DNA of 64,000 bases from Coprinus comatus (GCA_034638255.1 JAWPGT010000015.1:532287-596286); one strand, 5' to 3'; counted from the first letter of the stretch, positions 37,687-50,398 are shown. The notes: generated by a model not told the origin, from the letters alone. A program made the numbers and translations.

Positions 37687-40271
37687 ATGGTCGACCACAA
37701 CCCGTTCGCCACTCCCGCCTCCCGCCTTGTCCCCGCCCTCGACGCCGACGAACACGGTTACACACAACACCCAGAGGACTCTCATCTTCTCTCCTCATCG
37801 CCCTCAACAACATCCATGCAAGACCTTTCTCCCCCTCTCACCACCTCCCAGCTCCAATCACGCGCAGCCGTTCGTTCAGCCTCCTCAGCCTCCTTCATCT
37901 CCTCTCCCCTCAACCCCACATCCCCTGCACATCCTGGCCAGCCCTTTTCTCGCTCTCTTTCCTCCCGCCCAGTCTCGCGCTCTTCAAACTATTTATCAAG
38001 GTTCGGTCCTTATGACGACTCCTTCATGCCAGCTGGCCTGGGCAACCGAGGCTCCATGGTCCTCTACCGCCTTGCAGACGACAGAGACAGACCAATATCC
38101 TCCTTTCCTTCTCAAGACCGTGACAGTCTGCTCGTACCCCCAAAATTTCCTGCAAACAACCGAGACAGCGTACTCTCTACATCTGGAGATTCCATCATCT
38201 CCTTCTCCTCAGACTCAAAATACCCCTCAGGCATCCCAGGCGCACAACGTGGTCTCATAGCCTATTCCTACGACCCTTCCCACGACGAGCTAGAGCCTCC
38301 AGACGATGAGGACATTCTCCATGATCCTGCTTCAAAGGGCGGCTTCAAGGGCGACAAGGGTGCTTTCCCCTGGAGAGGTATCTTCAACGTCAGCTTCCTC
38401 CTCCTTATCCTCCTCGCCCTCCTCACCCTTTTCGTCGTCTACCCCGTCCTCACCTTCTACCGCGACCAGAGTCGTCTCACCCGTATAGAGGGAAACATAC
38501 GCATCAACAATACTGGTCAAGTTCCCGACTTCTTTCAGATGCCAGAACTCATCGATCTCGACACTCCCGCGGAGGCACACTCTCGCACAGGTTTCGACGG
38601 TCACGAGTACGAGCTCGTGTTCTCAGATGAATTTGAGAAACCCGGAAGAACTTTTTATCCGGGTGATGATCCCTTTTGGGAGGCCGTTGATATCTGGTAC
38701 GGTGTCACTGGTGACCTCGAGTGGTATGACGCAGGCCAGGTAACCACTCGCGATGGTAGTCTTGTTATCACAATGGATTCCGTTGCAACAACTACCCCTG
38801 GCATGACTCCTGGTGCGTCTTTGTTTCGTTCTTTGTGATTTTGCTTGTTCTCATACCCCCCTCCCTAAGGCTCTACCGCTCCTTTTACCACAGTCGACAA
38901 CCATGGCCTTGAGTATCGCAGTGGAATGCTACAATCATGGAATAAATTTTGTTTTACTACCGGATACATCGAAGTTAGTGTCGTCTTCCCCGGGCCAGAT
39001 GAAAACACACAGGGTTATGTCCGTCCTCTTCCTTTTTTTTTTTTGTCTTATCTGTACTTACCCTCCTTCTAGTGGCCCGGAGCATGGACGATGGGAAACT
39101 TGGCCCGTCCTGGATACATTGCTACCACTGATGGCTTATGGCCATATACGTCCGTGTTTTGTCTCACACCTCGGTGATTTACTGACATCGGTCTAGTTAC
39201 GATTCCTGTGATGTCGGCACATTTCCTAACCAGACCCTCGCCGACCGTTCCGGCCCACTTACTGCCCTTCACACTGAGGCTTCTCGCGAAAGGTACAACT
39301 ATGAACTAAGTTGGCTTCCAGGTCAACGTCTATCGTATGTGCTGTTATTCCCTATGAATGACGCTTATTCAATTTATGCCCTTTACAGTGCTTGCTCCTG
39401 TCCCAACTCTGATCATCCCGGTCCTTCTCCCTCGAAAGGCAGAGGTGCTCCCGAAATCGATATCTTTGAAGCTTCAAAGGACAAGGTAAATCCCGTTGGT
39501 CATGTTGTTTCCCAAAGCGCCCAATTTGCACCATTCACCCACGACTACCTCTATGACAACACCACACTGGACAATCATCAAATATTTCGATACTACCAGA
39601 ACAAGAGCTAATCCATATCATGGAAGTGCCATCAGCAAAGCGTATCAAGCCTTACCGCACACCCACTGACATGTTCCAAGGAATTGGCAAAAATTTCAGA
39701 ACCTTTGGCTTTGAATATTGGTCTGATCCCAATAGACCCAACGAAGGCATGTTTCCTGGCAGGTCGACAATCAACCCACCCATCGTGTTGGCGCGGGCGC
39801 TGTTGGTCCTGATCCAGAGGCGCTCGGAGGTTCTGGCGTCGGTCAACGCCTTATTCCTGTCGAACCCATGTCAATTGTTCTCAACTTGGGCATGTCACGT
39901 AAGGCTTGTTTTCTCGCAGATTTTTATCTTTCTCACACGACACAGCCAATTGGCAAACGATTGACATCTCAACAATGATGTTCCCCTCCGAGTTTCTTAT
40001 AGATTACGTCCGAGTGTATCAGCGCAAAGACCAGACAAATATCGGTTGCGATCCACCTGACTTCCCGACAGCAGACTACATCAAAACTCACATCGAAGCA
40101 TACCAGGGTGAGTTTTCTTATATATAAACGTGTTTCATTTCTCATGTTATTTTTAAAGATCGCAATATGACAACGTGGCAATGGCCAATACCACGGAATA
40201 GACTGGTGCGTCTCGAGGTTATTTCCCATAGCTCTTTCTAACATTAGTGGTAGTATGAAGGTGGCTGTTAA
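37687..40271 (+). CDS. KRE6: KRE6/SKN1 beta-1,6-glucan synthesis protein (GH16 fold), with indels
   Basis: A type II membrane protein. The cytosolic Ser-rich N-terminus is followed by a TM segment at about residue 237 ([20 protein letters not shown]), then the luminal SKN1/GH16 domain: [39 protein letters not shown], the catalytic motif EIDIFEA at 39453-39473, [16 protein letters not shown] and [12 protein letters not shown]. The end, NRLYEGGC, follows a final intron. The start is the ATG before VDHNPF. The family is required for beta-1,6-glucan in the cell wall. Exon phases close except for three single-base shifts in 170 bp: an extra T at about 39585, an extra base near 39658 and a missing C at about 39748. 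Each restores a frame conserved in the family. Confidence 0.85.
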
Positions 40272-40686
40272 GGCCATTTTCAAGTTACGACACGACCTGT
40301 CGCTCATTATCTGTCCCTCTTTTGGTTTTCGATCGCATAACTCGTTTCTTACATCTAGACAGCTTTAATCTTCATGACCATCAGGGTATTTCGGTATTTA
40401 AATAATTCTCTGTTTGGCACGGACTCTTGGATCGAACACTTATCTTCTTTTCCTTTTTACTTTTTTCCATCTTTCAGAACGTTATACCTACATGTTATTT
40501 GTCTCTTTTTTCCGGATAAATGATTCAAGGACACGCACACACGCATTTTTTCTGATTTATCCTCGGGTCTAACTGCGGGAATTTACAAACTACTTATGAT
40601 ACATGTATATAGTGTGTATCTATCTTTATTACATGTTGGAAATGATCCGAATAACCAGAAAGCAGGGATTAGTACGTAAGATTTAT

Positions 40687-41897
40687 CTATTTGCTTCTCT
40701 TGTAAATTTTCCCCAAGAAACTCTCAAAGACCTCTCTCCTTAACGTATTCTCTGCATCCACCTCGGGAACTTTGGCGATACGTTGACGAAGAAGAGAAAC
40801 GACGTTCTCCTCATACTCGGCGTACTTTTGTCTAACGCCAATCTCGTCGAACAAAGCCTTGATCTTAAGTTCGCTTTCTCCACCACTCGGCTTCTTTCCA
40901 TAATGTTGGTCGAGGATTTGACGTTGTTGTGGAGTAGCATGAAGAAGTGCGATATTGACACACCAAGAACATTTGTTGTCGATGATATCGGTACCAATTT
41001 TACCGATCTGTTCGGGTGTTCCGCTAAAGTCGAGAAAATCGTCTTGGATTTGGAAGTATTCACCGAGTGGGATGAGAATAGATTTCGCAATTTGGTAAGG
41101 ATCTTGTGCAACTTCTCCGGGGACGGTGGAGGGTATAGGAGTATGTGGAATGCCGCACATGTACATTGCGCATGCAACGGGGAGGTAGAAAGAGTAATAG
41201 GCGGTTTTGTAGATGACAATGAGACTGTGCCTGTTGAAATCATGAGTATTATTGTGATTTTGGAGAGCGTGACTCTTGTACGGACCTCTCGAGTGAGAAT
41301 TTGTTGAGATCTACTTCCTCTGGAGCAGTAATAAGATCGATGAGCTGACCGACTTCGGTTTGGAAGGTTGTTTCGAGGAAGACTTCGACTAGATCAACGT
41401 AATAGGGGTCTTTCTTGAAGTAACTTTTCAAAAGACGATAGATGGCAGAGTTGAGCATGAATGAATCGTTGATTGCCACCATTCCGACTTCCTGATTTCT
41501 GTACCAACAAGGCTGACCACGACGAGTGATGGAAGAATCCATGATATCGTCGGCAACAAGGAAATACGCTTGCAACTATTATAAAAAAAGGTTGAACTAA
41601 AAACACGCGCTGAAAATGAAACAAAGGGCGTACGAGTTCAATACACCATCCAAGAACAGCTGCCTTTAAATACTCTTCATCTGATAAAGGACGACGCTTG
41701 AGGATCTCGACGGTATCGACAACGGACATTCCACGGTTAAGCTTGCCACCTGGAACATTGTAATCCAGATTTTTACGATACCAATCGAGAGCTTGTTGAG
41801 GAATGTTTTCCTGTTGGAGTTCTTCAACTAGGTCTGAGGATATCCTGGCATATACGCTTTCGAATCGTTGACGACGTTGGGCTTTGAGGTCGGCCAT
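40687..41897 (-). CDS. ERG20: Farnesyl diphosphate synthase, 365 aa
   Basis: Three exons close in phase: 41897-41634, 41575-41286 and 41230-40687. The enzyme condenses IPP with DMAPP and then GPP to make FPP, feeding sterols, dolichol, haem A, prenylated proteins and sesquiterpenes in the cytosol. Both Asp-rich motifs are present: [10 protein letters not shown] (first, FARM-type) and QDDFLDF (second), with the lysine/arginine region [11 protein letters not shown] and the [14 protein letters not shown] helix. The length fits the family (about 345-365 aa). The start ATG before ADLKAQ is preferred over the one five codons upstream. This gene is intact. Confidence 0.95.
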
Positions 41898-42863
41898 ATG
41901 GTTCAATACCAAATCGATATGCGATCCGTGCCTCTCTTTATATTGCCGCAGATTAGATAATCATCGGACCACATTTATTGTTCAATGTCGTCATAGCTTC
42001 TCTGCTTGTACCTTCGACGTTTCAAAGTTACGGATACATGGTCACATAGGCAAGAATCTTGGGAACCGTCAATCGAATGCAATCTCTATTACCTTTCGTG
42101 CCTCCAATACTGTACTTTGTCAAAGAGTCTGGAGGTGGACACGCTTTCAATCAACGACATCCGACTCAGTCACATATCCGTGGACTGTGACAGCGCTCTT
42201 TCTCTCCTACGTTCCTCTCTACGCATTACTCGGTTCCCGAAATCCATTGAAGCTCTAAACCATTGCATGAAACCTGATGGCTCGAAGAGGACTCATGGGC
42301 ACAAATCGTAATCAATGACACTAACTCTTTGTTCACCAGAAACTCACAACCAAATGACTCTCTCCAATAACAACTCGAACCCTCACGTCAACCTTCTCGG
42401 GCTCAAGAAGATGCCTACAAGAGACAATAGGGTATGAGCGTCATCAGAGATAAACTCCAAACGGACTGTCTCTTCTCAGGGAGAAAAACAGAGGTTTCAG
42501 CTTCAGGCACCAAAGGGTCGCCCAGCCCCTGGCCGAACTCGACGCAACGTCTACACTTTTCTGTCACCCATTCCCAATTCAATCAGCCTCTTTCCATCTC
42601 AACCATACACGCATCTTCGAAGAACATGGCTGCTCTTCTACCTTGCCTCGAGTCTCGACATACGAATCTCCACTCACAACGCTCATCCGCGGCAGTGGTC
42701 TGAATTACAGCCCAGACGACCATAGAAGAGGCGAGTTGAGGATGGAACCAGACATTTTCGTCTATGGGGAAGAGTCATGTTAAGTGAAGATGGACAAATC
42801 TGATGTTGTGGAGGAGGGTGAGCGCAAGGACGAGACCAGTGCCCCGAGACTGCGAAACCAAGA
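41898..42863. other. Promoter region and unresolved coding-like sequence
   Basis: The region lies between the ERG20 start and the Pro-rich gene. Open stretches at 42006-42311 and 42434-42703 on plus look partly coding, but no consistent splice model joins them to the gene at 42864. Confidence 0.35.
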
Positions 42864-44176
42864 GTGTTGAGACCAGCAAGACTTATGGCTTATGACCTGA
42901 CTGTACCAGCGGAATCCAAAGGGAGCAAAGTGGGCACTGTAAAGGACGTTCAAATTGATGCTCTCTACACCAACGCATCACAAATACATACTGGGTCAGT
43001 GTGTTGCAGGTTCTTCAAAGTACTTCAGGTCCGTATTCCCCTCTACAGTCATCATAGCCCTCACATCCTTACACAGGTAATTCCTTACATGCAAGTGGCA
43101 GTCATAATCCCACAAAGTGTATCCCTATTCCAAGATCAGACTTCAGTGCAAGTTACAGTGACAGCGAATAGGGAAAGACCCTCTTTACCAGAACGAAAAC
43201 CACAGCTTCCTCCTCGTCAACAGCAACAACCCAGTTTACCCATGTCCACCAGTTCATTAGAACAAGTCGCTTTGGCCCACGTACATCCTTCAACTACCAA
43301 CTCTCACCCATTATACACTCCAAGTCCATTCGATTCCCCCGAACATTCACCTAATCTTCGATCTCCCAAATTACCACCCTCAACACATCCGGGAAGAAAA
43401 TCATGCTCTGGTATAGCTTATCAAATGCCATCTTCTACTCCTACACATGAGGAAATCCCCCCTTTTATACGTAATTTGGAGACCTTTGAGGCTGCAACAG
43501 GAGGTTCCGATTCAGCGATAATACCTACCCCCAACTCTCCTTCCTTATTTAATCCGGGTACACTAAGAGTATAGAAGTAAATCATTACACCATCCAACCC
43601 ATCCTCCTCCGCCTCCGCCTCCACCTCTTACTAGAAGAAAAAGTCCCAAAAGTGTTCAAGTCTTATCGAATGGAGAGGTTTTATTTGGCACTTCAAGGGT
43701 TGTTCCAAATCCCGATCCTCCGGTTTCACATAAAACCAAAGCCATCAGAATGGATACTCCGCTTCTTGATCTTCCTTAGGAGCTTCGTTTGGTACCCGTG
43801 CCTTTTCTTTGCCCTCATCTTCGACTTTATCTTCTTCCGCCTCGACTTCTAGGGATCACTCGCACGCACATATACATTTATATTCCCATGCACACGGAAC
43901 GGAATCACTTCCAACAACCTTGGCGGGTTTATAATTAAAAGCTGAAAATGCTAGATTTAAAGCCGAAGCTGGTTTATCTAGAAGAGGGTTTAGGACAAGG
44001 TCGAGATCTAGACACGGTCATTCAAGTGTCAACGGGAATGGTAGAGAAGGGTTGATTAGTGAACGAGAGCGATATGATGAAGGAGAGGTTGAGGTGGAAG
44101 ATGTAGAAGGAGAATATGACGATCGAGTTAGAGATGAGATGAAGTGGCATACCGGGGAGGGTTGGAAGATGTTGTA
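42864..44176 (+). pseudogene. Pro/Ser-rich protein of unknown function, frame broken
   Basis: The first part (42864-43574, 236 aa) has an apparently folded N-terminus and then a Pro/Gln-rich tail (PERKPQLPPRQQQQPS, FDSPEHSPNLRSPKLPPS). Coding-like sequence continues in shifted frames. LHHPTHPPPPPPPPLTRR with NGEVLFGTSRVVPNPDPP is offset by one base after about 43565. ASFGTRAFSLPSSSTL is offset again near 43780. After a TAA at 43931, AENARFKAEAGLSRRG runs to a TAG at 44176. The chain of shifts suggests one longer gene damaged by indels. No domain is recognised. Confidence 0.45.
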
Positions 44177-44929
44177 GTTGTTTTTATAACCTTTTATTTC
44201 ATTTTTGTTCAACTTTCCAATTCGTGGTTCACAATCCCTACTTCGACCTCTAAGAAATCATCATTATATTACACGCGGTATCAAAACATCCACCAATCGT
44301 CTATCATCCATCACAATTCCTGAATCTCAATTCTCAATCCATGTTCATATTCGAATTTATACACACTTTTTATTCCTTTTCTTTTAAACAAACTGTATTG
44401 TAAGTACGTATGTAGATAGAACAAGTAGAAATCCAAGTAGTTTTGTATCTTGTAATAGATTAGATGTACCTCCATGGATATTAGCCTTTCCTCAAACACC
44501 TCAAAGCTAGATACTTTGGAAACGGAGGAACTTTGGAAACGGAGACTCGAAGTGTGAGTGACGGACAGCCTTTCATTGCATCTTCCAGACTTCATAACAC
44601 GTTTCTTAGTTCTCGAAATCAATGAAGATTATGTCAATGTCGCCATATTCCAATATCATTGTTCACTAGAAACAAACTTCCCTCTCTCAATTCAACAACT
44701 CAAGCCTTCACCGTCACGTCAACTGAGGAAAAGAGAACGAGCCTGTAGTCGGAAACAGAACTCACCCAGCTCCAATGATAAACACTCGATGTCTAATGCA
44801 CCTCATTTCCACCTCACTCTTCTGTATTCTCCAAGTAATCGGACATTGCGAGAGTCGGGACTTTGTAGTATCATGTTCTTCTGTTGCTACTTGTATCATT
44901 TTGTGTTCAATGGAGGGAGGTCTGTGGCC

Positions 44930-45540
44930 CGTGGGAAATTACACTTGACTCGTTTCAGCTCCTTGCAAATCATAATTAGTCAGATCAAAAAACACATCTC
45001 TTATCACAAAACCATCTCAGTGCTGCCACTTCTAATGGTTGCTCTACCTACTTCCCTATGGCAATGTTATCATCACTTAGTAGAAAGTCCATATCTAGGT
45101 AAGTGCATTGTCACTTCTTTCCAATCACAACTGTAGTTGTTAATGAAATATTTTCCCATCAGCTCCTCCCTTTCCTTGTATGTCAGGAAATTCTGGCCCC
45201 CAGGTACATACCACCTGTCATAGAGATTCTATGAATCTCCCATTTGGGTGGTGTGGTATCCAAGCACTTGGAAAATTTGACTATACAATTGGGGGTCATC
45301 TGGTTTTAGATGACATCCAAGCAGTTATTCCATTTCCTCCCAACTCAATCATCCTCATCCCATCTGCCACTCTGCCACACTCCAATTTACCCAATTTACC
45401 CTCTGAGGAATACTCTTCCCTAACCTTTTTTGCCCAGGAGGGCTCTTTCACTTTGTTAATGCTGGTTTGAGAACCAAAAAAGACCTTGAAAAGGAAGATT
45501 TAAAGTCATATAAAGAGTTTCTAATAATATTACCAGCCAA
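44930..45540 (+). pseudogene. TET/JBP-like 2OG-Fe(II) dioxygenase relic
   Basis: The block CHRDSMNLPFGWCGIQALG, then FDYTIGGHLVLDDI, FPPNSIILIPSATLPHSN and GLFHFVNAGLRT matches a protein family abundant in Agaricomycetes that I associate with TET/JBP-type dioxygenases. Its Fe ligands would be the His and Asp of HRD and the His of PHSN. An upstream exon has SLWQCYHHLVESPYL, joined by a GTAAGT intron at about 45102. Two signs of decay are visible. One G is missing at GGG 45440-45442, shifting the frame before GLFHFVN. The segment after HSN has SEEYSSLT where relatives have an Arg that would bind 2-oxoglutarate. The N-terminus cannot be traced. The family assignment is from memory and tentative. 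Confidence 0.55.
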
Positions 45541-45894
45541 GTTCACATGAACTTGCAATGTGCAGACGGCCCCCTCTTATATTATATATATTATATGATT
45601 ATGAAGTCATAATGTAGTATATATATTTTTACCTTAATACATCTTCTCTCATGCTCATTTCTGACACCTTTGTTGCATTCCAGACGTTCTGGAAATAAGG
45701 ATTATCCCAATACTTTACTTTACAAAGTTCTAAATTAATCTTGTTTTATCTCTTGTTAATAAATGATCTGATGTTCTTCAGATCTTGGAGTACAGGTTTC
45801 TAAGTCACAATGAAGTAATGTAGACAGAAGTTTTGTACAGAAACTGTTGTTGTAGTCCACATGTTGTTGACCAGATATTGCCTATCACCAGATG

Positions 45895-46038
45895 TTCCTT
45901 GTCCATTCCGGACAAGACGTTGGTGTTGGCCGTCCAGACAAGACATTGGGATTGTCCATTCCGGACAAGACGTTGGCCTTGTCCATTCCAGACAAGACGT
46001 TGGCCTTGTCCATTCTGGATGTTGACGTTCCGGACAGG
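45895..46038. repeat. Minisatellite with hairpin core TTGTCCATTCCGGACAA
   Basis: Four to five imperfect tandem units of about 28-30 bp (GTTGGCCTTGTCCATTCC and GGACAAGAC). Each unit carries the inverted repeat TTGTCC-n5-GGACAA. Not coding in any consistent frame. The rest of 45560-46180 shows no gene. Confidence 0.85.
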
Positions 46039-46189
46039 TTATTGACGTAACTTAGGGTCAGACTGAAAACATATCAACTCTAGTGTTTGACACAATCATA
46101 ATGACTTTGTATATCTATATACCTTTAAGTGCATGATACAGTAGTAATAGGTCTCGTCTATTTTGTTTTCATATGTGGTTGTGATTGAT

Positions 46190-46435
46190 AACTGCAGGTA
46201 ACATTGGTATGACAAAGAACGATGGGTTCATTAGATCAAGGATGTCTAACGGGTGAAGTAGACCGTGAACTTGGTGGTCATAGAAGAAACAAAATGAGTA
46301 TGACCAGCATCAATTGCCCATTCGTCATCAATACCGAATTCTTTGATATTATTCCACCCATCACCTGCTTTGACGTTTTCAAGAGCATATTTTCCTCTTT
46401 CTGCTAGTCTCTTAACAATAGGTAAAGAGTTGAGT
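46190..46435 (-). pseudogene. Coding remnant, unrecognised
   Basis: The minus strand reads NSLPIVKRLAERGKYALENV, then IKEFGIDDEWAIDAGHTHFV and a stop. The composition is strongly protein-like. The upstream frame runs into a stop unless CAATCTAG at about 46450 is an acceptor. Another coding-like minus stretch at 46690-46900 could belong to the same old gene. No family is recognised. Confidence 0.35.
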
Positions 46436-47141
46436 GTGCGTGTACATGAGCACTAGATTGGATAGGATGGGTTTTTGTGTTTGTTGAGCGAAGAAGAGAG
46501 ACGGACCAGTGTGGAAACTAAGAAAGGAAAACATTACTATGTTACTTTCATTGATCACTACTCACATTGGACTAACATAGACATCCTTGCCAACAAATCT
46601 GAAGTTTCCGATGCTACAAACAATTTGATGTGATGTGTGAAACACAATCAATGCTTGTATGAAAGCTTTTCACTCCAATTGTGGTAGTTAATACCCATCT
46701 ACCAAATGTCAGTGCTGTGTCGCATGTTCTGTGGCTGATGAAGAGGATACTTCGAAAGCAATTGTAGGGAGACGTCTTTTGAGATGGTATATTGAAATAA
46801 ACTGGACTTGGCAGTTTTGAGAGAATGGGCGGAAGAATTTTGGGGAGAGTTGAGAGTCTGGAAGCATTTGCTGTGAACCACCTCAAGCATAAGTCATAGA
46901 TGTTAGTATTTAAGTTGTCTCCATCCATGAATGAGGAATTTGATAACTCACGTGGGCATTGATCCGAGTAAGATCATCTCTTGGCTAACGGCGATCGGTG
47001 CCACCCCTCAACAGAGCCTCTTTCTTGCAAGTCTTTAATAGTTCTCAATATACTTTCAGTGAGCAAAACACAGTATCACATATTGAGTATCGAAAATCAC
47101 ATGCATTACCAAGCTACACATAGGACTACAAGATAGAAACA

Positions 47142-50100
47142 TTACATTTGTGACGCAAGAAATTTCTGTGACCATCTTTCGCGCAAAGCTATAGCACGTC
47201 GAGATTCTGGGAAACCCCTAAGACGCTTACCCCACTCACTAGATGACAATGGCAAAGCAAAATTCCCTCTCCACCCCTTATGTTGTTGATCCTGGTTTGG
47301 TACATATCTTCGTTGTGAGTTGTCCAACGACCGTGATTATCCCCACTACCCTTTCTTGAAAATGAAGAGGTAAGAGGAAACCAAGACAACTTAGTTGTTT
47401 GGGTACCTCGACCTGTGAAAGTTTAGCAAACAAGTTATATCCATTATTTTACGATTTTACACACCTGTAGACGTCCAATACAGTCCTATAATCATTTCCT
47501 CCTCTACACCAGTGAGGTCGTCATCCACAAATCTCCTGCCTGAATCACTAATGACGGTGAACATCTTGTCTTGTTCATGTATACCAGACGGCCCCTCCCA
47601 TACCCTTGACACTCCAACATATTCCTTTGCCAGCCTCCCAACAAACCCTCCGCGCATTAAGGCAGCACGACCTCGGCCAGCTATTAAAACCGTTTCTCGT
47701 AAATGTTGGTATGTCAAATAGTCTTCGTTGGTGAATTTATGGTTTCTGAAACGGCCTTGTTCCAGTAAGAATGGCATGTCGTCTTTGACTGGAATTAATG
47801 TGGCTGTATCCTGGAGTGTTCGAAATGGGACACCCATCTTTACTAGTTCTTGCACGATTTCCTTCTCTGACAATGTTTCACTCAAACGACAAACCAACAA
47901 AGCTGAGCTCACAGTGCATACCCCAATATTCCAAGGTGCTGTTGAATTCATAAGGTCAAACATGTACATTTTGTCACCAGTCGTTGTATGGACCACTTCT
48001 ATGGAATTTATCCAAGTCGAATACCACAAAAGGACATCACTCTTAACATGGATGTCCCACATGGATGCTGGAGGTTCACTATCCCCTGCATCAAGGTGAA
48101 AAGGGGCCAAGAAGTTGACAAGATACGATGCAATGGGGTTTGAAAAGAAGGGGGATGTTGGTTTCAGCCAATTTGAAATTCCCATCGCCCTTGCAAATGC
48201 AGTGCAGTCCTTCTCTGACACAGCTATCTGGGTTTCCTCAAAGAAATCTGGCTCCTTAAAGCCAAAGTGAAGCTTAAGAATTTCCAAGATAACTGCTATC
48301 GAATCGGGAGATCCTGTTGCAGCAGTAGTACTTTGTTCGCAATCCGACGGCCTTTCAAGCACATCAGCAGTGCCAGTTGTCCTCACATCCATGCAATCGA
48401 CTCTTGAAAGAATGTTATTGATCAATTGTGGGGCGTCATTGGCGGTTGGAATTGTGGAGTTGACCCTGGAGTTGACATCTGAAGTAGGGCGCAGTTTAAC
48501 CTTGATTGCACAAACGTTGGACGACAGGGTAATCTCAGCCTGTCCAGTCAGACCATCCAATAAATCCCTGACCATAGTCAGTGAGTTCTTGGCGTTGAAA
48601 AAGTGAACGTCGTCTTCCATGTTTTCATCGTTGCTATCTTCCGAGTCTCCATATGGATCTTGACTAACTTCTCCTCCTCCTCCTCCTCCAGCCCATTCTT
48701 CACAGCAGTCCCAAACGTTGTGACAGGCGTCGTAAATCTTTTGCTTGGCGCTATATTGACATAGAGTTCAAATCGGCTTTTCGAAGGAACCATTGTTCTT
48801 TGATAGATAGTGTGGTCGTCATTCCAACCCCACTCGTATACCTCAGAGCTTTTAGTAGGCGGGTTATTCAACCTTTGTAATCGTATGTTGTGTTGTGAAG
48901 GAGTCTCGTTGGCAATGGCGTCCTTGTACTTGTTCTCCCAGGATTTAAGCCATACTGCCCAGAAGTCTTTAGCCTCTTTTCTTGCTACTGCCGACTTTGG
49001 GAGCGTTTTCAAACTGCCCGATGTTTCCAAACCATTCAATATTGTTTTTGCCCAGGACAACGAATTTGATGCGTTATGCCATATGACCTCGCCATCATCG
49101 TCGCCATCATCGCCTTCTTTGTCGTGTTCTGGTGCTGGTTCACCCCATTCCTCGCAGCAATCCCATTCGTTAGACGAAGCATTGTAGAGCTTTTGATAAG
49201 GTCCAAACTCGCATAATGTCTTCTCTCGGCGATGTGTAACGACTGTAGTTCTGCGGAAGGTAGCACCAGCATCATCCCACCCCCATGTAAAAACACGCGC
49301 AGATTTTGTAGGAGGTGCTTTCAATCTTGAGAGCCTTTTGCTTCTATCACTTGCTGATTCGCGCAAGATGGTCTTTTCATACAACTCAACCCAACTCTTC
49401 AACCAGGGAGCCCAAAACTCAACTGCCTTTCGCCTCTCTTGAGTCACTGGCGGTGGTGATGCAAAGAAATTTGGAGGGTCCTGTACCTGGGAGGAATTAT
49501 CGAACTCAATGAGTCCTTGAGAGTTTTCCCAGCTTCCAGGATGGTATATAGTTGCAGGTGGAGCTCCTAGGATCGTTATGTTTTTGTAGTGCTCTTCTGT
49601 TGGTGCAATTAGACTGCTATCATCGCCCAAGGTGGACCTTTCTCGACTCTCCCACTTATACCAGACGGGTACGCCATGTCTGATAAAAGTTGATGCTGTT
49701 GGTTGACCTGGTGCATCCTCTGGGTGGTGCAGAAAGATGCCCACGCGTTCAATTCCGCCGTCCTCCTGCAGTAAAGCACACACCCGAATTGCGTCGATGA
49801 TGCATTGCCAACGAAATGTAATCACCATCATTATATACCAGGAAGGAGGTACATAGCCCTTCACAAACCACTCCTCCTCTGGAATCTGTTTTGCCATCCA
49901 GTACATCAAACCCAACCACACAGCAAACCATTCATTTGCTTTCTCCGCCACCTCTTTAGCCTCTTCTCTAGTTTTAAACCCATCCTTAACGCCATAAGCG
50001 GATGGTAGGAAGGGTGCAGTGTAAACGAATTTGACGTTGTGGGCAGAGCGAAGTGTATTGATGCATCTAACCAGGAAAAACTCCACCTCTAGCCATTCCT

Positions 50101-50398
50101 CTCTTGAGTCCTTCGGCAACCTAAAGCCCAGCCGTTTGTTGTAAGGAAAATGAGTCGGTACTCTTGCCAAATCACCGAATAAAAGACCTTCCCATTTGAT
50201 GGGCATAACAGGGATAAAGGCCAACCATTCAGTCTTGGTAGACCACCAGAAAGGTTTCTGGAGATCTTGGGCACGAATGCGTTCGGGGATCATTTGAGGT
50301 GGCAGGCTGTTGGATGGAATCTGAGGTTGACTTGTTGAGTTTGGTGAAAAAAACATAGTGCCATGGACAAGCCACAGACGGCCTTCCATCTTTTCCAT
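47142..50398 (-). CDS. Large Trp-rich protein with two tandem repeats, unknown function
   Basis: The start is taken at ATG 50398 (MEKMEGRLW). One huge exon is followed by an intron at 47464-47413 and a last exon. The N-terminal part (FWWSTKTEWLAFIPVMPIKW, YVPPSWYIMMV) resembles unknown Agaricomycete proteins. Two tandem repeats of about 115 aa follow, each with FWA.WLKSW...Y, RL..PPTKS..V..WGW and WDCCEEW. A further domain then ends near RRAIALRERW. Two single-base deletions interrupt the frame: near 48755 (YVNI to AKQKIYDAC) and at CCC 47265-47267 (RGGEG to FALPLSSSEW). Repeats and flanks show the intended frame on both sides. No signal peptide, TM segment or known domain is recognised. Duplicated exons lie upstream. 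Confidence 0.6.

Noticed and set aside
45895..46038. CRISPR-like array
   Set aside because: Repeats are directly adjacent and imperfect, without unique spacers, and the genome is eukaryotic.
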